From Peromyscus leucopus (Eukaryota > Chordata > Mammalia > Rodentia > Cricetidae), in the NCBI RefSeq assembly GCF_004664715.2, contig NC_051074.1, forward strand, positions 14,927,178-14,991,177: a stretch of DNA of 64,000 bases, given 5' to 3'. The notes under the pieces were generated by a model, which searched no databases, was not told the DNA's origin, and was given only the letters and a program-made list of their open reading frames with translations. The translations under genes and the position numbers were made by a program. Below, piece by piece: positions 37,333 through 49,285 of this stretch. Each line of letters starts with the position of its first letter. The stretch's first letter is position 1.

Positions 37333-37447
37333 AGAGGAGAGGAGAGGAGAGGAGAAGAGAGGAGAGGAGAAGAGAAGAGAAGAGAAGAGAAGAGAAGAGA
37401 AGAGAAGAGAAGAGAAGAGGAGAAGAGAAGAGAAGAAGAGAAGAGAT
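37221..37447. repeat. (GT)n-(GA)n-(GAGAAGA)n compound array
   Basis: About 40 bases of GT with two variants pass into about 66 bases of pure GA, then about 120 bases of GAGAG/AAGAG pentamers. From 37262 on this is a 186-base uninterrupted purine strand. Confidence 0.97.
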
Positions 37448-37449
37448 GA

Positions 37450-37628
37450 GACCTGGGTTTAATTTCCATCATCCATATGGTAAATCACAACAATGAAGAA
37501 CTTCAGTTCCAGGGAATCTGGTGCTCACTTCTGAACTTCATAGATACCAGACATGCACAGGGTGCACTTCTCTGAATTCAGGTAAAACATTCATACACAT
37601 CAAATAAAATAAATTAATCTTAAAAATA
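37450..37628 (+). mobile_element. B3 SINE, head missing
   Basis: ACCTGGGTTTAATTTCCATC...CTTCAGTTCCAGGGAATCTG...GGTGCTCACTTCTGAACTTC and a CATACACATCAAATAAAATA tail are B3. The tRNA-derived head has been replaced by the purine array. Confidence 0.8.
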
Positions 37629-37640
37629 TTCTTCCCCTCT

Positions 37641-37781
37641 GGGCAGTGGTAATGCATGCCTTTAATCTCAGCACTCTGTAATCAGAGGAAGTCAGATTTC
37701 TGAGTTCGAGGCCAGCCTAGTATACAGAGTGAGTTCTAGAACAGCCAAATTACACAGAGAGAAACCCTGTCTCAAAAAAAA
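37641..37781 (+). mobile_element. B1 SINE
   Basis: GGGCAGTGGTAATGCATGCC to GAGAAACCCTGTCTCAAAA is a complete but diverged B1. Its tail leads into the CA/TA array. Confidence 0.9.

Positions 37782-37782
<1 letters not shown>

Positions 37783-37841
<59 letters not shown>
37783..37841. repeat. (CA)n then (TA)n microsatellite
   Basis: About 35 bases of CA are followed by 24 of TA, seeded in the tail of the preceding B1. Confidence 0.96.
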
Positions 37842-40800
37842 ACATCTTTACACTTTAGGGTAAGTATAATATTGAATATAAGATGTCTATAAATAGTCCA
37901 GTGCAACTGTACAAACTCAACTCCAATAATGGTATTGCCATAAAGGAAACAAGTTTTAAATATTTCCCAAAAGAATCAATATTTTAAAAATTGGTGCATT
38001 TGATTTTATGATGAACATGGCTTAAAAAAAAAAACAGAAATCAGCTGGATAATTCTATGAAAGATTTTCTGCCACACTGTTGCATCTCAATACAGTTCAC
38101 AGCTGTATAAATAATGCCATTCATAAACAGAACTGGAAAAATTCAATTCAGTTTTTATTAATGCCGAATGTGCTAAAATTTTCCACTTTTGTTTGCTTAA
38201 AGAACATATATGTCTTGGCACACAAAAGCCCTCTTGTGTTCATATAATTGTTTAAATAAAAAAGAAAAAGTTAACCACCACCTTCAAATCCTAAGGGCAC
38301 TGAGCAATCATCTCTCCAGCCTCCAGCGTGGTCTATATTTTCAGACATGACGTGTGTTACTGATTGTGGAAGAAAATGCACTGCATAATTTCTGTGGTTG
38401 TCTAAAACCGACAAAGCAGCTGGGAAGGAAGAGACGTACTGGTCACTCTTTCTCCAGATTTTCCTTTATCTAGCCCTGAGGAATTCTTTTTCAGAGCACA
38501 TGTAACACAAAACAAGAGAGGAGGCTGTTCTGAATGGAGCACATTCTGTCCTAAGCAGGTTCTAAAGTGGTCTAAATGGGAAGCTTTAGAAACCGATGCT
38601 CTCTACTCCACGGAGGCCTGACAGTAAGTTATGTAATACATCGATGATTTTATGAGCTTCTCGGTTAGTAATTCCAGATGGTGTGTCTGTACTCCGGCTG
38701 TGCATCCTGCGTAAATCATCTCACCCCTAATCAACAGATATCCAGAAGCACTTTAATTGGGGACATTTACTCTTACCAGTTATTTATAACTTCTAATAGG
38801 ATCTTGTTTAAGAACATGGAGTCCCTTGTTTTCCACGTGTTTTTCTGGAGGCCAGATTTTGGCTGGGTGTGTGCTGCCAAAGTCTGAGTTTTCCTTCAGA
38901 CTTTTTTGTGTATTTGTGGCTCAGTTTAAAGAAATGCTCTGGAGTATCTCCTGGTCCTCTCTGTCAGTGCCATCTCTTGCCAATTCTGTTTTCAACTAAA
39001 AGGAACTTCAAAGGAAGAGCGTATTTGCCACAGTTGAAAAATGATGGCTGTCTAATGCCAGGGTCTGGGTATCAGCTGCCCATCCACCATCATTAATCTT
39101 AATTAGAAAACTAAAGCAAAGGTTTTTACCATTTGCAATTAATATGGAACCTAATTTGGATTCAGATTCCAAGCCATACTCACTGTCTGCCTGTGTTGGA
39201 AAACATGTTTTCTACCTGCCAGTACCAATATTGTTTTAGTAAACAAGGACAGGGCAGCACACTGACTGACATTGGAATAATCTGTGTCGACCATAAGCAT
39301 TAATCTTATTTAGAAAGTCAAGCTGAAGTTTGTCAAAGAAGAAAGCTGTAGGGGGAAAATGTTTACTTCAAGACTATGCATAGTATCCCAAACCACAGTT
39401 GCCCTTAGAATTTCTCACACTGCGAGGGTAGATTTCACCTTTTGTGATGAACACTTTCATCTTTTTGGTATTTTTCCACAACTGTTGAGAAAAGCATGTG
39501 ATAATTGTATTTTTCAAGGGTATTCAGATCTTCTTGTGATAACACTATTTTGAAGTAATGGAGAAATTCATATAAAATAGTCGTCAAACTGATTTCTAAG
39601 TTGTTAGAAATATTACTCCTACTTGGAAAGCTTATATACTAGGTTTTATTTGTATACATATAGACTAGTGTTTATTTGTATACAATTAGTTTATCAAAGC
39701 ACACAGATACATATTTACATATATAAGCATATACAAAGAACTCTGAGAAAGGATGGAAAACACAAGTTTATTAGTATCAATTGAGTCATAAACAAAATTG
39801 TTGGTACTTGAGTTTAACTTACAAAATTTGCTTCATCCTTTAAGTGAATTCTTATTACTCCTTTGTGAAGAAGACACATTGCCAATACACAAATGTTCAG
39901 TCTAGTTTCATTCATCGGTGATGTAGAAATATGACTCTAAGACTTTCTATAAAAAGACAAACTTCTCTCTTCAGTTCAATACTAATTAAAACTACAAAAT
40001 GTTAGCGAAATGTTAAAGCTGCCTAGTGCACATATATGTATATGACATATAACATATATTACAGTGGTTTGTGTATTTTATGTAGATTTTAAATACAGGA
40101 TTGTTAAAACTGAAACATGATGAATAAATATTCACTGGAAAAATGTCCTTCTCATCTCTCAGTGGACCCATAAATTTTCTGCAAACAAACCAGGGTGAAT
40201 TTCTTCTACTATTAAAAACTGGTACTATTAGCATTTGGAGAGACTGGCAACTGTGATGGCTTTCCCTGTGCCTTCAAGGTTTTCTCACCCTTGCCTTGTC
40301 AATTTCATGATGAAATAGGGTTTCTTTCTATATTATATGACACGGTTTTATGTATGTGTACAGTGACTTTCGAGTATTAGATGTTCAACCATCAGAATTC
40401 TATTAAAATAATGCTATTCTGGCTCTGAAAGATTGTGGATGAACTAACATGGGAATCCTTTATGTAGACAATATTCATTATTCTTATTTAGAAAGTCATA
40501 GTTGCTGATGGCCACAAAAGGGTTTTATTTTGTTTCTGAAATCTCAGTTGGCAGCTAAATCAAAAGCCCATTTCCAACAACTGCCAGTACATAGCTCACA
40601 AATTCCTATGCTTCATTTTCTTTCACCGTCCTGTAAAATGTGGGTTAGAACAGCTTAAAATCTTCTCTTGCAAAGGGCACCATTAGACACTAGTTTGTAG
40701 TTGCTAAGTGTGTTTCTTACTAAACAAAAGCATTGCCGTTATCTTCTAAACTCTAGTTATAAACTCCTTCATTAAAACCCGAGGGCAACTTTGCCAGTAA

Positions 40801-41571
40801 ACATGATGGATTAGGAAATAGCTTTGAAATCTGTAGTCTAGTGTATAATCCCAGCAGCACACAAATGCTTTGTAATAAATTTGAAAATGCTTTTACTGTG
40901 GAACATATTACCATCTTCTTTTGGTATTTGCTTTTAGGCTTGCTATCTATAAGACTTTAAACCAAGAAAATAAAAGAATGTCACATATAAAGCCTGCAGT
41001 CCTGGTAGTAATCCCTGCATTATATTAGTACCACATGTCAAGAGTCACTATTGCAAAATTGCCTATTGTAGCAGGTTGTACATTTTCCTTGTTTGTTGGA
41101 CTCCCCTTTAGAATCAATATGATTTTTCCTTTCTTGGACTAGGGAATAGATGCAAGTGACTACTATATGACATGGGATTGAAATGGTATTATATTTTGAG
41201 GATAAGAACTAGCTGATTCTGAATATCCTTGAGCAATACATTAGCAATTTGGCTCATGTGCTTAATTCTCTGTCATTTAAGGCCCTTGAACATCCTGAAA
41301 ATATGTACTAGTAACAAATGACAGTTTTTCATGTTGATCATTATATAGTGGTATTCATTTCAATGTAATTTATGATGCCTTGTTATAGCTTACAACTGTT
41401 TCAAATTTGTGGATTAAAATTAATTGATCCAAGCAATATATATTTTAAACTATATTTAAAGTTGAAATACCTAAGATAAGTCTGAGCAACTTTTTTTTTC
41501 ACTTGATAGTACTGTCTTGAAAAATAACTCTAATTTGTAAAAGATATCATCTTATAAGATTCCAACGTTGA
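37842..41571. other. 3.7 kb without recognisable repeats; possible conserved non-coding DNA
   Basis: No SINE, L1 or LTR is visible, which is rare in this window. Sub-regions 38280-39350 and 40390-40900 are balanced in composition and lack low-complexity tracts. No exon-like frame stands out. Conservation is only an inference. Confidence 0.45.
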
Positions 41572-41795
41572 GGGGCTAGAGACATGACTCAGAGGTTAAG
41601 AACTCTAGCTGCTCTTGGAGAGGACCTGCATTAAATTCCCAGCACCAGTACAGTGATATACAGCTGCCTGTAACTCCTGTTCCAGGGGAACTGGTGCTCT
41701 CTTCTGACTTCCGTGGGAATCAGGTACACACATGACAACCAGACATACATGCAGGCAAAACACGCATATAATAAAAATAAATGAAGATATAAATT
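41572..41795 (+). mobile_element. B3 SINE
   Basis: GAGGGGCTAGAGACATGACTC is the B2/B3 head. CTGCCTGTAACTCCTGTTCC, AGGGGAACTGGTGCTCTCTT and ACATACATGCAGGCAAAAC identify B3, with an AATAAAAATAAATGAAG tail. Confidence 0.88.
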
Positions 41796-42568
41796 AAAAA
41801 ATCTCCAGTGTTGACATTGACCTCTGGAAGAAAGTACAAAAAACAAGGAAAACACTAAGCAATTGTTAACATGTTTATTTTCTACAAATACATGCTGAGA
41901 TAATAGACACTGCGAACCAAGCAGGATGGAATTTAATACTGTAAAATCAGAGCATTTTATTAAATCAAAGTAACAGAATCTTGATTTTTAAGTAAAAACA
42001 ATCGTCAGCATCTTCTGGATTTTTCAGTGTGTGGAGACAGACTCGTGAATGTTTCTATTAGTCTCATTTCATGATTTTTTGGTGTACCACTAGAGGCCAC
42101 ACAACTCCAGAAATGATGATTACAGGGATTTTTCATCAGAGCATAAAACTGAACAGGCAGTGCCGTGGAAGGACTGAAGCTGTCTACAGAGCGAGCCTTT
42201 GTATTCCCCTTCACATCATGTTTCCTGCTCTATCTGCAAAATGTATTCCTATCCCAGCGAGTATGAGAGATATCGGTGCTCACCACACATGAAGTTTGGT
42301 AAAGAAAACATCTCTTCAATTCTCTTTTAGGAAATAAAATTAGAGAAATGTGGTATAGCTTTTCCATGTTATCTTTGAATTGTTTCTTTTTTTTACATCA
42401 ACTTAAAGAAGAATTTATGTAACAATACATACATTTGCAATAAAAAAAAAAAAGAGAGATCGTTCTCTGTGGAAAACTGCATCATAGCACATACAAACTT
42501 TATAATCATCGAAGATTCATGGAAAGCAGCTTCCTTTCCCCTCCAGGTGATTGGAGCATGGGTGTGGG
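41796..42568. other. Unique DNA, no gene seen
   Basis: Overlapping open frames near 42005-42292 on both strands show no known protein features. Confidence 0.45.
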
Positions 42569-42583
42569 AATGCACATTTCTTT

Positions 42584-43448
42584 TTTTTTTTTTTTTGGAT
42601 TTTTTTTTATTATTATTTTACAACACCATTCAGTTCAACATGATAGCCACAGATTCCCCTGTTCTCCCCCTCTCGCCCACCCCTCCCCCCAGCCCACCCC
42701 CCATTCCCACCTCCTCCAGATCAAGGTCTCCCCCGAGGACCGGGGTCGACCTGGTAGACTCAGTCCAGGAAGGTCCATTCCCCCCTCCCAGACCGAGCCA
42801 AGTGTCCCTGCATAAGTCCCAGGATTCAAACAGCCAACTCATGCAACAAGCCCAGGACCTGGCACCAATGCACGGCTGCCTCCCAAACAGATCAAGCCAA
42901 ATGACTGTCTTACCCATTCAGGGGGCCTGGTCCAGTTGGGGGCCCCTCAGCCTTTGGTTCATAGATCCTGTGCTTCCTTTCATTTGGTTATTTGTCCCTG
43001 TGCTTTATCCAACCTTGGCTTCAACAATTCTCGCTCATATAAACCCTCTTCTTTCTCACTAATTAGACTCCCAGTGCTCCACCAGGGGCCCAGCCGTGGA
43101 TGTCTGCATTCAGATTCCTCAGTCCTTGGATGGGGTTTATGGCACCACTATCTGGGTGTCTGGCCATCCCATCACCAGAGTAGGTCAGTTCCTGCCATCT
43201 CGGGACCATTGCCAGCAGTCTTTTGCGGGGGTATCTTTGTGGATCTCCGTGGGCCTCCCTAGCTCTCTGCTTCCTCCCCTTCTCACCTTCTCATGTGGTC
43301 TTCATTTATCATGGTCTCCTATTCCCTGTTCTCCCTCTCTTTTCTTGATCCAGCTAGGATCTCCCACTCTCTTTCCCTCGACTGTCGCCCTTCATTGTTC
43401 CCACTCATGACCAGGCTGTTCATGTAGATCTCGTCCATTTCTCCGGGG
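42584..43448 (-). mobile_element. Young 5'-truncated L1: 3' UTR and end of ORF2 region, antisense
   Basis: A T-run at 42581-42596 is the A-tail. The next 850 bases are GC-rich with C-runs (CCCACCCCTCCCCCCAGCCC), which on the minus strand is the G-rich 3' UTR typical of muroid L1. The right end, on the minus strand, encodes the L1-like GGAGAAATGGACGAGATCTA. Flanks AATGCACATTTCTTT (42569-42583) and AATACACATTTCTTT (43449-43463) are a 15-base duplication with one mismatch. The long frames on both strands through it are not genes. Confidence 0.88.
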
Positions 43449-43463
43449 AATACACATTTCTTT

Positions 43464-44027
43464 GTGGGTAAGTAGACTGTCTTCTGAATTCCTTCTTAGA
43501 TCCTATGCAAAATTGGATGCGGCGCTTTCCACCTGGTCTCTAAATGTTTTGTCCGCCAGGCAGGCAGCTTGTCACCTTGAGCCGACTTAACCAATGAGGC
43601 GGCTGCTCTGGTTCCCAGCTAGACTTGACTCATGTGAGGCTTCAATGCCATATCAGTGGAAGTTTAAACTGTGACCTTTCAGTGAATACATGGTGTACAG
43701 GCTGCAGGGAAGAATTTATGTCATGAGAAGAAGGTCGCACCTGTTAAAGGCACACTAATGTTGACAAGCCTTCCCCTAAATGTCTCTACTTTGAACCTTA
43801 CTGTTTTCCAAGTAACTTGACACACATTTCCCTTTTCTAAATTTTTGAGCTGGACAAAGAGCAGTTACATGGTGTCAAATGACATTGAAGCCTGAGGTAA
43901 TAGAGTGATATCTGAAGCAAGGAGTCCCCATGTTACTAAATTACATTTTTTCCACATTGACGATTTATAAAATATGCTATCTAAAAAACTAAAGAAAATG
44001 AAGGATTACTACTCTAATGCTCAGAGC
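43464..44027. other. Unique GC-richer stretch, possible regulatory DNA
   Basis: 43490-43760 has several CpGs (GGATGCGGCGCTTTCC, GAGCCGACTTAACC), a CCAAT at 43591 and an AP-1-like TGACTCA at 43626. No exon is seen. A regulatory role is speculative. Confidence 0.3.
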
Positions 44028-44043
44028 AGAACAGAAATTCTTT

Positions 44044-44220
44044 TTTTTTTTTTTTTTTGTTTTGTTTTGTTTTGTTTTTCGAGACAGGTTTTCTTTGTGC
44101 AGCTTTGTGGCTTTCCTGGAACTCACTCTGTAGCCCAGGCTGGCCTGGAACTCATAGAGATCCGTCTGGCTCTGCCTCCTGAGTGCTGGGATTAAACGCG
44201 TGTGCCACCACCACCCGGTC
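44044..44220 (-). mobile_element. B1 SINE, full length, with target duplications
   Basis: T-run and GTTTT repeats, CGAGACAGGTTTTCTTTGTG, through to CACCACCACCCGGTC. Flanks AGAACAGAAATTCTTT (44028-44043) and AGAATGGAAATTCTTT (44221-44236) match at 14 of 16 bases. Confidence 0.93.
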
Positions 44221-44236
44221 AGAATGGAAATTCTTT

Positions 44237-47200
44237 AGGGGGATATAACAAAATGGAAGGCCAACTTCTTCCCAAGAAGCCACTGTTGTAGATACACGCC
44301 TAAGTTATGTATTCTTACTAACAGTCCAACTTCACCTGTTTGGAAAAATTCATGTAAAAATGAAAACAACAGGGAAGTTTTCTGGACAAGGATGTAAGAA
44401 AAATAGAAAACAGATTCAATTATATCTTGAGAATTCAAAGAAGAAACTATTACTGGCATCCAATTCATTGTATTCATTGTAAATCTAAGTAGAAATAAAG
44501 TCTTTGATGAGTCCCAATTATTAATATTTTTATTAAAATAAAACAGCTGCATGATATGCAGTAACGGTAACACTACATTGAAATGTAAGCTAAGAGCATT
44601 GATGACATTCTTTATGACAGCATTACTGATATTTGAAATATCAAGCAAGTTAAAATAAAAAGGTGTGTTGCAGCTGCGCATGTCAGCAGAAGTGGAGACG
44701 GGAAACGTCTGGGGCTGAGGTCATCTGAATAGTGAGTTCCAAATCAGTTTGAGTTAAGTTAGAGTTCACATCTCTGAAAAATAAGAGAATTAGTTGTTAT
44801 CTTTTGTTACATAGGTAAATTTTAAAACCCAAATTTATACAAATATTTCCCTTTTAATGATTTGTACAAAGATAGAGAAAATATACTTCATATTACTAAA
44901 AATGACAGAGAAAAAAATACTAACTTGAAAATTTAGAAGTTGCCATCATTGTAACCATCTTAACTGTGAATTTTTATAAACCTTAAATTATAACCCCCCT
45001 TATTTATATAAAATTATATCACAGAGTAATTGTTATAAGAATATCTTATTATTGGAGAGATACTTAATGTTTAGGCATAGGAATATTTAATATGTTGAGT
45101 GTTTACATAAATCTAGATTAAAAATAGTGCAAACAAACTTCTTCAATTACTGAGCTGCTTCTAAACTTCATATGAAAGTACAGAGAGCCAAGAATACACA
45201 AAAATCTCTCCAGAAAATTTCTTTAAAAAAGGAAAATTTATTAAAGTAATTTTAGTAAAATTTTGTGGCATAGTAGTTATTATTCAGGCATAGATATTGG
45301 CCAACAGAGGAAGGTAGAGGATTGTGAAAACCCCTTCACCTTTGAGGAATATTACTTCTTGGCCAATGGCACAGCAGCAGATGAACACAGGAATGGCTAC
45401 TGCATGAAAAAGTGAGGATTTGTTGATTTATTAAGTAAGAAAATGCTTTGGAAACAACCATGAGTTTGATTATGGGAAAATTAAGAAACACTGTTCCTAA
45501 ATATACATTTTAGAGGAAAACAGGATAGGCAGAAGACAAACTGACAGCAAATATAATACACACAGACAGTTCATTCTTAAATATGTGCAAGCTCTTACAG
45601 AATAACCAATAGACAAAGCGAACAGAAAGAAAAACGGCCAGCAAAACCAAGTGCATTGCAGGAAAGCAATGCAAAAGCTGCTAAAGATGTGTGGATGTGC
45701 ACAACGTCATCATCTGCCACAAAGTCCTATTTAACAAAGCCAGGAGGTATTGTTACAGTGCATTTTTAAGTCTAGGTTCTGAATTTTACAGATTATAAGC
45801 AAATCTGAGGTTACTTATACTGGCAGCACCATAAACTGAACCAATCAGTAAGGATAACAAGGGGAAACTATTTTGCAAAAGTGAGTTTTTCTTGCACCAA
45901 TGACCAAATAGTTCAGTTCTCAATTCCTTCACTCAGAGAAATTCGATCAAAACTGCACTGGGAAGAATGTACGATTATGATTCAGAAAACTAGCATCTGT
46001 TATAATAAATAAAATGTACTGAAACATCTAAATCCGATGAATGAAAAAAATGTCGTTATAATCACATAGTGTATTGCATCAGGAAAAATGAATTATTGTT
46101 ACATATAACAACATAAACATTTTTATGAATAAAATATCTAGTGGATAATCACAAACAGATTATAGCCTTTGCATGAAGCTGAAAATTTTCTGTAGACAGC
46201 AGAATCTATCTTTTCTCAAAGGAATGAACACTTAGGAAAATTAATTTTGGAGAAGCGAGTAATGCTTCATATCCGGTTCTTTATGATTCCTTTAGTCTGT
46301 GAATTATAGGTTTTGTTTTGGCTTGCTTCGGTTACAAAAAGAACCATGCTATTGAGGATATCAACAATAATTTTAAATCTTACAAGAACTAGAATTTAAA
46401 AATAATATTATTTTAAAACATAATTGTTTTTCACTTTGCAAGTAAGATGCTGACAATTGGTAAATCTTTTTATAGAAGTTATTAGATATAAAATTTAAGA
46501 GAAGTCCTAACACAGTTTTATGGGATTTTGGAAGGATAAATGAAGGCTTAATTTCTAGTAAGTCTCATAAAATCAGAACCATTCCAAGCATGTCACTCAC
46601 ATCCACTGACCTGGAAGCTACACCTGTTCCCTTCCCTCCTCTGAGTACCGAGCTGCGGGTTTTGCTGTGAGCTGTCCTTCTGTACTTCCCGGCTCCCTTA
46701 TCAAATGGCTGCCAGAGCTTTGTTCTCTGAAGATAAGTTCTCCTTCAAAATCATCTTTAGATTTTATTTATTTTTAAAAACGCTGTTTCTGAATTTCATC
46801 AGTGTATACAAACATAACCTTCCACCTTTCCTTGCCATTCTTTCCTGAGGAAAAATTCAATATCCCCAAATATCTAGTGTTTACAACAGGAGAAACATTT
46901 TCACATTTATTTTATTAGTCTTAACATGTTTAGGAACATGACACTTTCAGGATTGCCCACAAAATCCCCAGAATTAAAATTTCAATATTCAAAGTAGAAG
47001 TACTGGTTTAAGGTTAGAGATGCTAATAGTAAGCTCCAAAGTCATAACTGCGTAGTAACAAAAAGGCTTTTCTGTTGTTGTTGTTGTTCTGCTGCAATTG
47101 TTGCATTTCAGAGTTATTACAGTTGGAAACAGGAAGCTCTTAGAACATTACCCCAATGAGACACACACAACACTCAGTCTGAGCCGTGCTGTGTAAGAAG

Positions 47201-48340
47201 GTGAGGTGCAGAGACCTATGTTAATTGGAAGCATCTTTTTCTCCATTAACTATCTTGAACAGAGTCCTATTGGAGAGAGCACACTCATAGGTCAAGGTAC
47301 ACAATGGACTTATTGCAGCAAAGGAACACCAAGGGGCTAAACCCTCTGCAGGCAAACCACTTCAGTTCATTACAAAGTGAGATTTAGTATTGGACTATTT
47401 CATCCCGTGTTCTGTTCTGCAGCCTCGTAATCTCTTTAACGGGAACAATTTGTTAATAAAACAAGCAGCCATGAAACAGAAGTATCTGTTTACAGCACCC
47501 CCCCCCTTTATATTTCTGGCGCTTAGGCCTGTTTTCATTATTCATAGATGAAGGAATACAATTAGGTCTGCAATGCACCAAAGAAGAAAAGATACCCTTC
47601 ACAAAAGGATCAGAGATGATAGCAACAGTCCTGTGTAATTTCTGCATCTGGGGTTTATGTTGCCATCCTCCTGAATTTCCTAACCCACAAAGGCAATAGA
47701 TCTGAAAGCAACTAAAAGCCATCATAACAACATATTTTATCCTTTGCCTCTTAAACAATATCTCCTTGATCTAAATGGTCTCTCTGCTTCAGCCATTGCC
47801 TCACATGGTTTGCCTCTGACTGACTACAAAGCAGTCTCCCTGTCCTGAATGAACAGTAAAATTCTAAGAACATTCATCAAAAGTACATGATCCAGCCCTG
47901 CATTACATTCATGAGAGCTTATCTTTTTATTCTGTTTGATTATCTTTTTGATAGCTTATTTGGATTGCTCATATAATTTTCTTGAAATATTGAGGGCCCT
48001 CAAAGAAAACACAAAGAATGTAATGAGAATATTACAAAGCCAAAACAACATAAAAAACTGTTTATTGGCTAATTCAATAGGCAGTTTTGATCACTTGAAA
48101 ATAAAATGACTGGTTATATTGTTTTGGTTTTTAGAAATGGCTTTGTTTAAGTACAGCAAATAAATAAGTTAGAAATAAATCCTCTAGGTGTTTTTTAATA
48201 AATACTAATGTTATGTATTAATGGGGATCAGTATAGTGCAAAATATTTCTATATGTCAATATATCATAAGTTCATTAAATCAAAAAGTCTGTTTACCCCC
48301 ACCTTTCTTTGAAATCTCCAGCAGCCTAGATGTCAAAATA
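44237..48340. other. 4.1 kb largely unique DNA
   Basis: Only short homopolymers and a (TTG)n at 47075-47088 are visible. A 148-codon minus-strand open frame at 44235-44681 shows no recognisable domain. A short exon-like segment lies at 45306-45411 (see findings). Sub-region 46560-47800 is GC-richer and may be conserved non-coding. No gene can be supported. Confidence 0.4.
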
Positions 48341-48565
48341 CTTTTTTTTTTCTTTTCTGTATTTTAATTTTCACAAATGAGAAAGAAAATGAGGGACCTG
48401 CCTTCTTGTAGGTAGTTTATTACATTTAGTATAACAACCTCCAACTCCACACATTTTGCTAAAATGTCATGGTTTCATAGTTTCCTAGGCTAACTAATAC
48501 TCCATTGTGTATTCATGCCAGTTTCTTTTTCTATTTTTCTAGGCATCTGGTTGCTTCTCTAACTC
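48341..48565 (-). mobile_element. L1 3'-end fragment, antisense
   Basis: T-run at 48342-48351, then CAACCTCCAACTCCACACAT, AAAATGTCATGGTTTCATAG, CTAATACTCCATTGTGTATT and AGGCATCTGGTTGCTTCTC follow antisense L1 ORF2 end. Confidence 0.65.
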
Positions 48566-49171
48566 CAGTACTAGAATATTAAGACAAGAAGGTGTCTTCA
48601 CCTTCACTATTCACTATTTGAAATATGCTTATTTGGTAAAGTTGCTCAAAATGTGTGATAATGAAGAATATCATATAAAATCTTTTCAATGCAATTTCTT
48701 AACTGTATTTTGAATAAAAATCTCTTTCTATAATAATTTTGTTTTCAGTAGCCTTCAATGTCTTAGATAAAAAGTTAAATTCTTTGAAAATTAATGGGTA
48801 GGATTTTGGGGGCATGGCAAATATTTTATTCAATACTCCAAAACAAGTTATTTAAAATAATAAAGGAGTACTAAAATTTACTTTTACAGATGAAGTTATG
48901 GAAGTCCAATGAATAGCATGGTTTATTCAGGTGTTTGATGGTGTGAGAAGGGCAGGGCTGAACACTGAATTGAGGGTCTTATGCATACCAGTATTCACAC
49001 TACCATCAGCCTTAACTCTCAGCCCCATTTACTTTAAATTTAATGATAAAGTAGATTTTCTATACTTAATAACACACATGTGTTCCTTTGTAATCATATA
49101 CAGTATCAAGAGCATCAGTGGAATGGATGTGTTCGATTCAAATGGGTTCATCACTTTCAAATATGGATGAT
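48566..49171. other. Unique AT-rich DNA
   Basis: Nothing beyond short random frames is visible. Confidence 0.45.
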
Positions 49172-49184
49172 TGATGATGATGAT

Positions 49185-49231
<47 letters not shown>

Positions 49232-49285
49232 GAATAATAGATAGATAGATGATAGACAGACAGACAGACAAAGACAGATAGAGAT
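49172..49285. repeat. (GAT)n-(GATA)n-(GACA)n compound array
   Basis: GAT units, about 11 GATA units, an interrupted GATA block and GACA units follow one another. GATA/GACA is the Bkm-type satellite motif. Confidence 0.95.

Noticed and set aside
37200..37496. Frames rich in RE, EK and SL dipeptides on both strands
   Set aside because: They are translations of the GT/GA/GAGAAG microsatellite.
42469..43410. Several long overlapping open frames on both strands (up to 197 codons)
   Set aside because: They fall inside the antisense L1 3' UTR insertion, whose GC-rich sequence lacks stops by composition. There is no domain, splice structure or initiation context.
44235..44681. 148-codon minus-strand frame as a gene
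   Set aside because: The sequence is AT-driven with no domain, signal peptide pattern or splice context. It overlaps the right target duplication of the B1.
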